Origin: Nocardia terrae
Lineage (GTDB): Bacteria; Actinomycetota; Actinomycetes; Mycobacteriales; Mycobacteriaceae
DNA length: 64,000 nucleotides
NCBI RefSeq assembly: GCF_009760405.1
Contig: NZ_WRPP01000013.1
Coordinates: forward strand, 1 to 64,000
Direction of reading: 5' to 3'
Below the pieces are notes generated by a model. It saw only the letters and a program-made list of their open reading frames with translations, was not told the DNA's origin and did no database searches. Below are positions 1 through 7,683 of this stretch, one piece after another (within the stretch, counting starts at the first letter, position 1; each line of letters begins with the position of its first letter). The translations under genes were made by a program, and so were the position numbers.

Positions 1-82
1 CCACCGCTGTCGTCTTCGGTTTCCTGGGCCTGGCCACCGCGTCAGTATCGGCCACGACCGCAGTCATCGCATCAGAGTTCAT
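1..82 (-). CDS. 5' end of an unidentified gene leaving the window
   Basis: Reading leftwards from an ATG at 82 gives an open frame that runs off the window edge (27 codons visible, starting MNSDAMTAVVADTD). A good Shine-Dalgarno (AAGGAG) sits seven bases before the ATG, which is why I trust the start. The visible residues are Ala/Val/Thr-rich and then basic (RPRKPK); no domain can be recognised. It lies inside the lower-GC segment that I read as an integrated element, and is divergent from the membrane protein to its right. Confidence 0.5.
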   Translation of the reverse strand, partial: MNSDAMTAVVADTDAVARPRKPKTTAV

Positions 83-191
83 GTGCCACTCCTTGATTCG
101 GAGTTACACCGTTGTTCTTACAGTCCCCGCACCTTGGTTACCGGGCCGAAAACCTGTCCAGGTAGCGGGGATTGGGGATAGGTCGGTAGCA

Positions 192-1079
192 ATGACCGTG
201 TTGTGGCAGGCGATTCTTGGTGGATCCGGGGCGGTACTTGCGGCGATCATTGCGGGATCGGTTGCGGTACGGAATGCTCGTAGGACTCCGCATGACGTGT
301 TGAAATCGCTTCTGGACATTCTCAAGGACGAGCACATCTGGCGGGAGGACCGCGCGATTCTGGAGGTAGCGGTCCATCGGGAGATCCAACGTATTCGAGC
401 GCTGAACGAGGCTCGGCTCCAGGGGTTCTGGGCATATCAGCGAGAGCGACTGTTGGGTGAGATCAGCCCATTAACACTCCGGCTGAGTCTCCCGGCGCTC
501 GTGCTACCGCTATGTAGCATTCTGATGGTTTTCGTCGGACCGGTACTCGGTGTCGGCTCCTACGACGGCAGGTATTTCTACTCCAGGGGACCTGCGGAGT
601 TCGGGCTGCTGGACAACAACTTTGGGACCGTTTCGTTCTCGCGGCTCGCGATGGGTGCAGCTGGGTACCTGCTGTCCGTCGGCACACTGATTGTGGTCGG
701 GCTGATGATCGCGCGCCAAAGGACTACGCCTCTGTGGCGTGGATGGACGATCTTCGCGGGGCTCCTCCTGACGGCCACGTTGGTCGTCTATGTCGGATAT
801 CGAATCATCCTTCACCCCAAGACCTCGAACACCGTTGATTGTCCCGGTCTGCCTGACCCCCCTGCTAGCGGGTACTTCGCTTGCTACGGTCCGCATCCCG
901 CAAGCATCCGGGCGTCCTGGATCGACCTTCAATTTCACTCGTGGCTGTTCATCTCTTCGCTCGTGTTGGTGATTCTTGTATCGGCTACGTATCGGTGGCT
1001 CCCGGAACTGTGGCGAGGTGCGCAGAACGTACGCAATAGGGTCGTGAGCGGTTTCTTCGACCCAACGTCGCCAACATAG
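192..1079 (+). CDS. Unknown multi-pass membrane protein
   Basis: A 295-residue protein I do not recognise. I see about five hydrophobic segments: residues ~5-27, one after a charged soluble stretch (~residues 35-90, rich in Arg/Glu, helical), and three more ending in a C-terminal one near residue 265. The open frame extends upstream to 81, but the ATG at 192 is preferred because the hydrophobic first helix begins there and the extra 37 codons look non-coding. Codon use is less G/C-biased than in the genes right of 2 kb, consistent with element cargo. No catalytic motif is visible. Confidence 0.55.
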   Translation: MTVLWQAILGGSGAVLAAIIAGSVAVRNARRTPHDVLKSLLDILKDEHIWREDRAILEVAVHREIQRIRALNEARLQGFWAYQRERLLGEISPLTLRLSLPALVLPLCSILMVFVGPVLGVGSYDGRYFYSRGPAEFGLLDNNFGTVSFSRLAMGAAGYLLSVGTLIVVGLMIARQRTTPLWRGWTIFAGLLLTATLVVYVGYRIILHPKTSNTVDCPGLPDPPASGYFACYGPHPASIRASWIDLQFHSWLFISSLVLVILVSATYRWLPELWRGAQNVRNRVVSGFFDPTSPT

Positions 1080-1163
1080 AAGCCGCAGGTAGACGGCCAC
1101 CCCCAATCGGTAGTCATCAGCTGCAAACGTCGAGACAGATCTTCATTGTCAACACCGTGATGA

Positions 1164-1658
1164 CTATTCCTGGCGCGGACGCCCATCCGGATCGAGCATC
1201 ATCTGGAGATCGAGTACTCGCGATTCGATGCCCTGTATCGACTGTCGGAGACAGGCGTCCACTACAGCATGGGCTTCCGCGACGACCAGGGCGCGATACT
1301 CGGCGGGTGTCCAGTGTTGGTGAAGGCCATAGCCTTCGAGTTCCTCATCGGATAGTGCCGTGAACTCGGTCACGGCCGAAAGGAACTCCCGCAATACTCC
1401 ATCGCCGAGGAAACGCTCCCAGCCCTTGGACCGCCCTTCGGGCGAGGTGTTCAATGCATCCTTGGCCTTGAACTCAATCTCGTCGGCCAGAGCATGCAGC
1501 CAAAAGCGAGATGGGCCGCGGATGCTCTCCGGTGAGTACTTCATCAACCTTGTTGCCGGACTGCGCTCCCAGCGCGTGTATCGAGTGAGCTGTGCTGTGG
1601 CGAACCGTTCCAAGCCGTCGTCGATCAACTTCTCGCGAGTGCGCGGAGAAAGTGACAT
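1164..1658 (-). CDS. Hypothetical protein of the presumed integrated element
   Basis: A 164-residue soluble protein, basic at the N-terminus (SPRTREKLIDDG), then a helix-rich acidic C-terminal half. No known family is recognised. The start at 1658 has no clear ribosome site. Instead a dyad (GTGAC-TTAT-GTCAC) straddles the ATG and a TATA-like TAGTGT lies just upstream, so a leaderless transcript is possible. Codon bias is weaker than in the rest of the window. It is the last convincing gene before the tRNA-Gln scar. Confidence 0.5.
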   Translation of the reverse strand: MSLSPRTREKLIDDGLERFATAQLTRYTRWERSPATRLMKYSPESIRGPSRFWLHALADEIEFKAKDALNTSPEGRSKGWERFLGDGVLREFLSAVTEFTALSDEELEGYGLHQHWTPAEYRALVVAEAHAVVDACLRQSIQGIESRVLDLQMMLDPDGRPRQE

Positions 1659-1665
1659 AAGTCAC
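1652..1665. promoter_or_regulatory. Dyad over the start codon of the 1164-1658 gene
   Basis: GTGAC and GTCAC arms separated by ATAA, perfectly symmetrical, cover the ATG of the leftward gene. Position suggests an operator, possibly autoregulatory, but no cognate regulator can be named. Confidence 0.3.
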
Positions 1666-1890
1666 ACTATCGCATCCGGTGGGTGTTTCGTCGGAGAAGC
1701 GGCCGGTCAAGTCGTGCCTGTGCGTCCAGGATGTGTCTAGAAAGTAGGGCGATGCTGGCGTTGCGTACACCCGTCCAAGGTCGTGTGCGGTTGTCTCGTG
1801 CGCTCCGGATAGTGAAGTGCTGCAACAGCTTTCGAAGCTTTCGGTACGTGCCAGATTGTATGTGGTAGTCATCCGCCCAGCTCCTCGGCA

Positions 1891-1921
1891 GGTTTCTGGT
1901 TCGAGTCCAGATGCGGGAGCC
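1891..1921 (+). other. 3' fragment of tRNA-Gln, attachment-site scar
   Basis: The bases form a perfect T-arm (stem TCTGG/CCAGA with a TTCGAGT loop, 1895-1911), followed by a 7-base acceptor strand TGCGGGA (1912-1918), a G discriminator and CC. No matching 5' strand (TCCCGCA), D-arm or anticodon arm occurs in the preceding 80 bases, so this is only the 3' end of a tRNA. The sequence agrees with actinobacterial tRNA-Gln as I remember it. Such fragments are left when an element integrates into the 3' end of a tRNA gene; the strong terminator directly downstream fits the original chromosomal flank. The element would lie to the left. Confidence 0.65.
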
Positions 1922-1922
1922 T

Positions 1923-1970
1923 AATTCGGCCCCTGACCAGATATGCCTGGTCAGGGGCCGAATTCGTTTT
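1923..1970 (+). terminator. Rho-independent terminator of the original tRNA-Gln
   Basis: An 18-bp perfect stem (AATTCGGCCCCTGACCAG pairing with 1947-1964), a 6-base loop and a following CG then TTTT. It begins two bases after the tRNA fragment and is the strongest terminator in the window. Confidence 0.85.
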
Positions 1971-2097
1971 ATCCATCGGCTTGGATCATGTCCAAGAAGG
2001 CGCCGAAATTTCAGCGCGACAAGATTCGTCAACGGGGCGCCACGCGGGAATCTCTGCTCCAGCAATCTCGACGGCACGGGCGGCTCTTTGTCGGGGG

Positions 2098-2847
2098 TCA
2101 GGACCAGGGTTGGAGGAGCTGGCGGGTTTGGTCGGCGAGGTGGGTTTGGAGGAAGGGGCCGAAGCTGATTCTTGCGATGCCGGTGCTGATGAGGCGTTTG
2201 GGGGCGTCGGTGGGTGTGGTGACGGCGTTGACCGGTCGGGGGAGTTCGGTGGTCAAGCGGTGCAGGGTGTCCGGGGTGTGGCGGCCGATGGGGTAGAGGA
2301 CGTCGGCGCCGGCTTCGGCTGCGAGGTGGAGGCGTGCTATCGCGCGGTCGATGCGGTCGGCTTCGTCGCCGTCGTGGCGGAGGAAGAGGTCGGTGCGGGC
2401 GTTGAGAACCACGTGGATGCCGGAAGTGTCGGCGGCGCTGCGTAACTCGCCGATGAGGTCGGCGTGTTCTTGGGGTGCTCGTAGGCGATTGCCCTCGCTG
2501 TGTACCGAATCTTCGATGTTGAGGCCGATGGCGCCTGCCTGGAGTAGTCCTTCGATGAGCTGTGCGGGTTTGGCACCGTAGCCTGATTCGAGGTCTACGG
2601 ACACGGGAATATCCACCGCGGAGGTGATTTCGTGGACGCGGGCCAGGACCTCGTCGAGGGTCATGCCTTCTCGGTCGGATTTGCCCGCGGCGGCGGCCAG
2701 CGGGTGGCTGCCGACGGTGAGGGCGGCGAATCCAGCTTCCTGCACCAGGTTTGCCGACCACGCGTCCCATACGGTCGGCAGGATCACGGGCGTGCCGGGA
2801 CGGTGGAGCGCGAGGAACGTTGTTGCCTGGTTTGCGAGAGTCGTCAT
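2098..2847 (-). CDS. Isocitrate lyase / PEP mutase family protein
   Basis: A 249-residue protein of the PEP mutase/isocitrate lyase superfamily, TIM-barrel enzymes that make or break C-C or C-P bonds of 2-oxo or malate-like acids using Mg2+. Visible hallmarks: WDAWSANLVQEAGF near the N-terminus, VSVDLESGYG (the metal-binding Asp/Glu region, ~residues 83-91), GLNIEDS (~108-113) and NARTD (~149-153). The Cys-containing KKCGH signature of true isocitrate lyase is absent, so oxaloacetate decarboxylase- or phosphonomutase-like chemistry is more likely; the substrate cannot be told. It follows the epimerase gene by 41 bases and is probably co-transcribed with it. Confidence 0.85.
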   Translation of the reverse strand: MTTLANQATTFLALHRPGTPVILPTVWDAWSANLVQEAGFAALTVGSHPLAAAAGKSDREGMTLDEVLARVHEITSAVDIPVSVDLESGYGAKPAQLIEGLLQAGAIGLNIEDSVHSEGNRLRAPQEHADLIGELRSAADTSGIHVVLNARTDLFLRHDGDEADRIDRAIARLHLAAEAGADVLYPIGRHTPDTLHRLTTELPRPVNAVTTPTDAPKRLISTGIARISFGPFLQTHLADQTRQLLQPWS

Positions 2848-2888
2848 GTCGTAGTCCAAATCGATAGTGCGGAACGGTTTTCCGTGGT

Positions 2889-3761
2889 TCAGGCGGCGAA
2901 TCCGGTGCGCCAGCTGGGGTGTCGCGGTACCCAGCCCAGTGAGCGGGCTCGGGCGTTGGAGGCGCCGCGCTCCCAATCGGCGCGGCCTGTGGTCGGGGTC
3001 GGGGCGGGGGCGCCCACGGCGGCGGCCAGGGCGGGTACCCACTCCCGGCCCGGAGCCGGTTCGTCGTCGACGATATTGACCACGCCGCGGGGCCAGTCGA
3101 GGGCCGAGACCGCGGCGGCAGCGGCATCCTCCACGTGGACGAACGACGCGACCGCATCGCCGGCGATCAGTCCGCCGAGGAAGGCCGCGGCGGGATCGGT
3201 GGTTTCCCCGCGCAGCACGTCGGCAGCCAGGCCGTCGCGGCGGTACCAGGTGCCCGGCCCGTACAGCAGGCCGTAGCGGAGCACGACGTGCTCGTCGATC
3301 TCGGCGACGGTGTTCTCCAGCTCCGCGATCCCCGCGACCATCGTCGCGCGCGGCTCGGCGGCCGCGAGATCCAGAGGTGTGTCCTCGTCGGCGGGCAGTT
3401 TCCCGGGTTCGTAGGCCCAGGCCACCGACTGCGCGATGATGCGGCCGACGCCCGCACGATGCGCCGCGTCCACCAGATGGCGGGTGCCGATGCGCCGAAT
3501 GCGGCTGTTGTCGGCCGAAGTCCCGCCGTTGAGCGCGGTCAGTTGATGGACCACCGCGTCGGGAGCCGCTGCGGCAACGGCCCTTTCGGCCGCGGCGGCG
3601 TCGAAGATATCGAGCAGCGCACCCTCGGCGCCCCGGGCGCACAGCCTGTCGACACCCTGGCGGGTTCGGGAGGTCCCGACGACGTGATGGCCTTGTTCGA
3701 GCAGCTGTCCGACCAGGTAATGGCCGACGGCGCCGGTGGCGCCCGCTACGAATACACGCAT
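2889..3761 (-). CDS. NAD(P)-dependent epimerase/dehydratase family protein
   Basis: A 290-residue extended-SDR-like oxidoreductase. The Rossmann nucleotide loop GATGAVGHYLV lies at residues 7-17, followed by the usual HHVVGTSR strand that chooses NADP. A clear YxxxK is not seen; the corresponding segment is AWAYEPGKLPAD (~111-122), so the catalytic pair is uncertain. Typical roles are sugar or small-ketone reduction or epimerisation. The first gene of a two-gene leftward unit with the PEP-mutase-like enzyme. Confidence 0.8.
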   Translation of the reverse strand: MRVFVAGATGAVGHYLVGQLLEQGHHVVGTSRTRQGVDRLCARGAEGALLDIFDAAAAERAVAAAAPDAVVHQLTALNGGTSADNSRIRRIGTRHLVDAAHRAGVGRIIAQSVAWAYEPGKLPADEDTPLDLAAAEPRATMVAGIAELENTVAEIDEHVVLRYGLLYGPGTWYRRDGLAADVLRGETTDPAAAFLGGLIAGDAVASFVHVEDAAAAAVSALDWPRGVVNIVDDEPAPGREWVPALAAAVGAPAPTPTTGRADWERGASNARARSLGWVPRHPSWRTGFAA

Positions 3762-4005
3762 GACGACTCCTTGCTTCGAGATTCGGTCATGGGATCAGCT
3801 CACCTGAACGCCACCCGCCGACCAATGCGCAGCTCGTTCCCGTAGCGATAACGAATGCTTATCCTTCGAGGCGGGGTGCCACCGGGCCGAGATGCCGTCG
3901 GCCGCCGGAGTTTTCGAAAAGCGCGCCTGATACGAAATTTGATACAATGTGGCGTGGTCCGCGCGGCGTCCAAGTGCCTGCGGCGGTCGTGAATGGGGTG
4001 TCCGT

Positions 4006-5034
4006 ATGCGGTTTATCGATTTGACCGTAGGTGCGGCGGAGGAATGGTCCGAACTGACCAACACCTTCGTGCCGATGGAGCACAGGTACCTGTACACCCA
4101 AAGCTGGCGGTCGAGGCTGACCTGTCAGCAGAGCGGACAGTACAGCCTGCTGAGGTGGGACGAACCCGAGGGACGGATCGCTCACCGCACCCCCGGCAAC
4201 GTCAAACGTGTTCCGGCGGACGACTTCTACTGGCTGGTGATACCCGACCGCAGCATCTTCGGTGTCCGGTGGAGCGATGATCCGCGCTCACCCACGCCGA
4301 CGGTGTGCCGCGGTGCCGATGTGACCGCCCGTGACGTCGCCGGCGCGGCGGTCCGAGTCCCGGAGGGGCGGGCAATGGTGATGGGGCTGGATCAGGAGTG
4401 CCGATTGCGGCCCGGCGCAACCGCCTACGCCATGCAGATCCCGCGCACCGAAATCGATCACGCGCTGGCGCCGGCCGGACCGATGCGGACCTTCCTCGAT
4501 CTCGACACCGGGCTCGGCCACGTGGTGAATTCGATGATTCGCAGTGCGCACGGGGAACGAGACCGGCTCTCGGAGTCGGAGTTCAACGCGGTTTGCGATC
4601 GCATCAGCGAACTGTTGTGCCTGCTGCTGACCGGCGACCTGCGCCCCCAGCACAACCACCTCACGGAAACGGCGGAGACGGTCCGGCGATACGTGCGCGA
4701 AAACATCGGGACCGGGGATGTGCGTCTACCGGCCGTGGCGACCGCACTGGGCTGGTCGCCGCGTCAACTGCGGCTGGCCTTGCAGCAGGCCGGGACGACC
4801 TACCGCGATCTGCGCCGCGAGGAGTCCCTGCGAGCGGCACGCACCATGCTGGAGCGGCCGAGCCCGCCGATCGCGGAGGTGGCGGCCCGTTGCGGCTTCA
4901 CGGTGACGTGGTTCTCGGCGGCGTTCAAGGATCGTTTCGGGGAGACTCCGCGAGACTTCCGTAAACGCCGGCAAGCCGAATCCGCGGATTACCGGTTACT
5001 CGTCAAGAAGTTCCGGACGGACTTCAGGACGTAG
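4006..5034 (+). CDS. AraC-family transcriptional regulator
   Basis: A 342-residue regulator. The C-terminal ~100 residues carry the two-helix-turn-helix AraC/XylS domain: LPAVATALGWSPRQLRLALQ (first HTH) and IAEVAARCGFTVTWFSAAFK with FGETPRDFR, the classic end signature. The N-terminal ~200 residues are the AraC-binding-like ligand module. The open frame starts at 3949, but I take the ATG at 4006 because upstream residues look non-coding. Its 3' end overlaps the convergent hydrolase gene by 46 bases. Position beside the flavin monooxygenase operon suggests it controls that operon (inference). Confidence 0.85.
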   Translation: MRFIDLTVGAAEEWSELTNTFVPMEHRYLYTQSWRSRLTCQQSGQYSLLRWDEPEGRIAHRTPGNVKRVPADDFYWLVIPDRSIFGVRWSDDPRSPTPTVCRGADVTARDVAGAAVRVPEGRAMVMGLDQECRLRPGATAYAMQIPRTEIDHALAPAGPMRTFLDLDTGLGHVVNSMIRSAHGERDRLSESEFNAVCDRISELLCLLLTGDLRPQHNHLTETAETVRRYVRENIGTGDVRLPAVATALGWSPRQLRLALQQAGTTYRDLRREESLRAARTMLERPSPPIAEVAARCGFTVTWFSAAFKDRFGETPRDFRKRRQAESADYRLLVKKFRTDFRT

Positions 5035-5969
5035 GTCGGATTCTCTTCCAGCACCCAGTGATTCGCACCGGGAACCACGTCGGTGGTGACGTGCTCGGCG
5101 ACCCGGGTGGTGAGGGATCCGATGGAGGCGCCCATGCTGTGCTCGCCGCCGATGCCCAGCACCGGGACGGTGAGTTTGCCGCCGGTGGTGATGAGCGCTT
5201 CGACCGCCTTCTCCCCGGTGTCCTGCTGGCGGAAGTACTCCAGTCCGGCGTGGGTGTGGCCGGGCTTTCCGAAAGCGGCGATCAGGCCGTCGCTTTCGGC
5301 CTTGTCGATGGCTCCGTCCGCTTCCCGGTAGATGGCGCCGTAGAAGACCGATTCCTTGCCGTCGATGAGTTGTTCGGCCAGTTCGTCTTTGGGGCCGTTG
5401 GCCAGCCAGTCCCACCAGAAGGTGCCGGGTTTGCTCTGCACCAGGGTGAGGTAGTCGGCGGGCGGCGGCGCCTCGAGGATCGTCAAATGCTCCAGGTCGG
5501 AACGGTATTCGACGGCATAGGCCAGCGCGATCGCCCCGCCCCAGTCGTGGCCGATGAGGTCGAATCGACCCAGTTTCAAGCCCTGGGTGACCGCGTGGAT
5601 GTCGGCGGCAACGGCAAGCGCCTGATAGCCCTCATCGCTCTTGGCGAAGCCGGAGTCGCCGAATCCCGGCAGATCGATGGCGACCACGGTGTGGTCCTCG
5701 GCCAGGTCGGGGGCGATCTTCTGAAATGCCCGCAGGTCTTCGGGCCACCCGTGCAACAGCACGATCGCGGGACCCTGTCCGCCCTTGACATAGTGCATCG
5801 AGATCCCGTCGGCGTCGACGATGCCGTCCTGGAATCCCGGGAATGACACAGGTTTCGGCGCCGAATCGTCGCGGGCGGATGAGCAGGAAACCGCGGCGAG
5901 CAGTGCCGCGACGAGCAGCGCCGCAAGCGCGGCGACCCGATTGCCCGATGGCGTGAATTGCTTTGGCAT
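4989..5969 (-). CDS. Exported alpha/beta hydrolase lipoprotein (epoxide hydrolase-like)
   Basis: A 326-residue protein with a signal peptide and a lipobox ending LAAVSC (~residues 24-29), so probably anchored outside the membrane. The mature part is an alpha/beta hydrolase: HGWPED oxyanion loop, nucleophile elbow GHDWGG with Asp as nucleophile (as in epoxide hydrolases and haloalkane dehalogenases), and a late His in ANHWVLEE. Start ATG 5969 is preferred over 5981. It is the last gene of the leftward unit behind two monooxygenases and a SnoaL-like protein. It could open an epoxide made by them, but the exported location argues for an external substrate. Confidence 0.8.
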   Translation of the reverse strand: MPKQFTPSGNRVAALAALLVAALLAAVSCSSARDDSAPKPVSFPGFQDGIVDADGISMHYVKGGQGPAIVLLHGWPEDLRAFQKIAPDLAEDHTVVAIDLPGFGDSGFAKSDEGYQALAVAADIHAVTQGLKLGRFDLIGHDWGGAIALAYAVEYRSDLEHLTILEAPPPADYLTLVQSKPGTFWWDWLANGPKDELAEQLIDGKESVFYGAIYREADGAIDKAESDGLIAAFGKPGHTHAGLEYFRQQDTGEKAVEALITTGGKLTVPVLGIGGEHSMGASIGSLTTRVAEHVTTDVVPGANHWVLEENPTYVLKSVRNFLTSNR

Positions 5970-5994
5970 GCTGGAACCCAACGCGATAGGACCG

Positions 5995-6405
5995 TCAGTT
6001 GGATGCGTAGAAGCTGCGTCCGGCGAGACCGCCCGAGACGGACCAGACCTCCACGATCCGGCCGTTCTCGGCGCGCAGGATATCGGTGCCGCTGATATCG
6101 GTGATCGCGCCGTCGGGGGCGGTGATGCGCGCCCGGTAGGGCCGGGCCACGATGCCCGTTCCGGTCTCGTCCATCTCCACGACCGGCACCGCGTCGGGCG
6201 CGAAGCTCAGCCCGGGCACCTCGTCGTGGAAGCTCTGAATCTGTGCCACAAACGATTTCGGGTCCCGGATGGCGTCGTAAGCCGAGGCGCCGGGCTGGGC
6301 ATAGCGAAGCACGAATTCCGGGGCCAAGATCTTCTCGGCCAAGTCGTAGTCGCGGTTCCACATAGCGGTCCACTTGTCGAACAGTTCGATGCCGAAGTCA
6401 CGCAC
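5995..6405 (-). CDS. SnoaL/NTF2-like small protein
   Basis: A 136-residue member of the NTF2/SnoaL superfamily, a cone-shaped fold used by polyketide cyclases, ketosteroid isomerases and hydratases. The N-terminal helices (FDKWTAMWNRDYDLAEKILAP) and the C-terminal strand TDILRAENGRIVEVWSVS are typical. The start is GTG 6405, chosen because AAGGAG lies five bases upstream; the open frame reaching 6591 has no such signal. It sits between the monooxygenases and the hydrolase (38 and 25 bases apart), suggesting a joint pathway. Confidence 0.8.
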   Translation of the reverse strand: MRDFGIELFDKWTAMWNRDYDLAEKILAPEFVLRYAQPGASAYDAIRDPKSFVAQIQSFHDEVPGLSFAPDAVPVVEMDETGTGIVARPYRARITAPDGAITDISGTDILRAENGRIVEVWSVSGGLAGRSFYASN

Positions 6406-6443
6406 CTGTACTCCTTGATCAGTTGGTGCTCTGGTTCGTAGGC

Positions 6444-7637
6444 TCAGTTCATCGGGTGGGAGCCGACGAGGGACGGGTAGTCCTGTAGTTCCAGGTTTTT
6501 CGAGCCTTCGGCCATCTTCATCATCATGTCCATGCCCTTGGAGCCGAGAAACCAGTTTCGGAACTTCAAGCCCCAGGCGGTTTTCGGGCACAGGAAGCGG
6601 CCCGCGTTCGCATCGCCGGAAATCTTGGCGTACTTGCGCATGATGTTGTCGTAGCGGGCGAAGGCCACGGTGTGATCGCCTGCCGCGGTGGCGAGTTCGC
6701 CGGCGAGAACGTATGCGCCGACCATGGCCAGGCCGGTGCCGAAGCCGGCCAGGGTGTTGCCATATCCGGCGTCGCCGAGCAGGGCAACGCGTCCGCGGGT
6801 GAATCGCTTCATCTTGCGGACCTTGGCGATGGCATCGAGGTAGAAGTCATCGAAATTGTCCATCTCGTCCAGCATCTGGGGCACTCGCCAGCCCACCTCG
6901 GCGAAGATTTGCTTCACCAGCCGCCGTTGCGCACCGACATCGTCACGGGCGTAATCGATTTCAGGCGAGGCGAACAGGTACATCTGCTGCGCCTTGGAAC
7001 CACCCGAGACGGCGTAGCGGCCCGCGATGTTGTGACCGTAGGAAGTGATGCGCTCGCGCTGACCGGCCGGAGTGCCGGTCCAGGGACTGGCGCCGGCCAC
7101 ACAGTAGTAGTGGCCCTGGTGCTGAACGAAGTCCTTTTCGGGCCCGAAGACCAGCCGCCGGACCCGTGAGTGGATGCCGTCGGCGCCGAAGACCAGATCG
7201 AATCGCCGCGGCGCGGAGCGCTCGAATTCCACCCACATCGCGTCGTCGGTCTCGGTGAGCGCGGTGATCGAGTCGCCGAAGATGTATTCGCAGCTCTGCC
7301 AGGTCTTTTCATACATGATGTGGGACAGATCGCCGCGCAGGATCTCGACATCGCCGCCGGTGAAGTCCCCCGAGATGAACCCGACCTGCTCGCCGGTCTC
7401 GTCGACGAGAACGGTATCGGTCTTACCGGTCTGACGTGCGTAGACCTCCGCGAGGATACCCATCCGCTCCAGCACCCGATGGTGGGTTTCCCCGGTGAAG
7501 TCGACAGCCTGCCCGCCCGGCCGCAATGCGGATGCCTTCTCGACCACCGTGACCGCGAATCCGTACCGGTTCAGCCAATACGCCAGCGCCGGCCCCGCAA
7601 TGCTGGCGCCGGAGATGAGAACGGTCCTGTTACGCAT
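6444..7637 (-). CDS. FAD-dependent aromatic monooxygenase (TetX/PHBH-like) 1
   Basis: A 397-residue class A flavoprotein monooxygenase. Visible motifs: the dinucleotide loop GASIAGPALAYWL near residues 8-20, the acidic strand end VTVVEKA, the DG motif GADGIHSRVRR mid-protein, and the GD motif LLGDAGYGNTLAGFGTGLA near residue 280. Such enzymes hydroxylate phenolic or polyketide substrates with NAD(P)H and O2. Start ATG 7637 follows GAGGAA by seven bases. It lies 46 bases after a paralogue and 38 bases before the SnoaL-like gene. Confidence 0.88.
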   Translation of the reverse strand: MRNRTVLISGASIAGPALAYWLNRYGFAVTVVEKASALRPGGQAVDFTGETHHRVLERMGILAEVYARQTGKTDTVLVDETGEQVGFISGDFTGGDVEILRGDLSHIMYEKTWQSCEYIFGDSITALTETDDAMWVEFERSAPRRFDLVFGADGIHSRVRRLVFGPEKDFVQHQGHYYCVAGASPWTGTPAGQRERITSYGHNIAGRYAVSGGSKAQQMYLFASPEIDYARDDVGAQRRLVKQIFAEVGWRVPQMLDEMDNFDDFYLDAIAKVRKMKRFTRGRVALLGDAGYGNTLAGFGTGLAMVGAYVLAGELATAAGDHTVAFARYDNIMRKYAKISGDANAGRFLCPKTAWGLKFRNWFLGSKGMDMMMKMAEGSKNLELQDYPSLVGSHPMN

Positions 7638-7683
7638 GATGGTTCCTCGATTCGGTGTCAAAATTTCCGTCACCCGCGTTCGC

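Noticed and set aside
1474..1872. Leftward 132-codon frame beginning after GAGGAG with ATG at 1872
   Set aside because: It has a fair ribosome site, but overlaps the gene at 1164-1658 in another frame, has erratic codon use and no recognisable fold. Kept out of the gene list.
1988..2296. Plus-strand frame starting MSKKAPKFQRDKIRQRG
   Set aside because: Begins like a short basic protein, but soon runs antisense into the PEP-mutase-like gene with non-coding-looking residues; no ribosome site.
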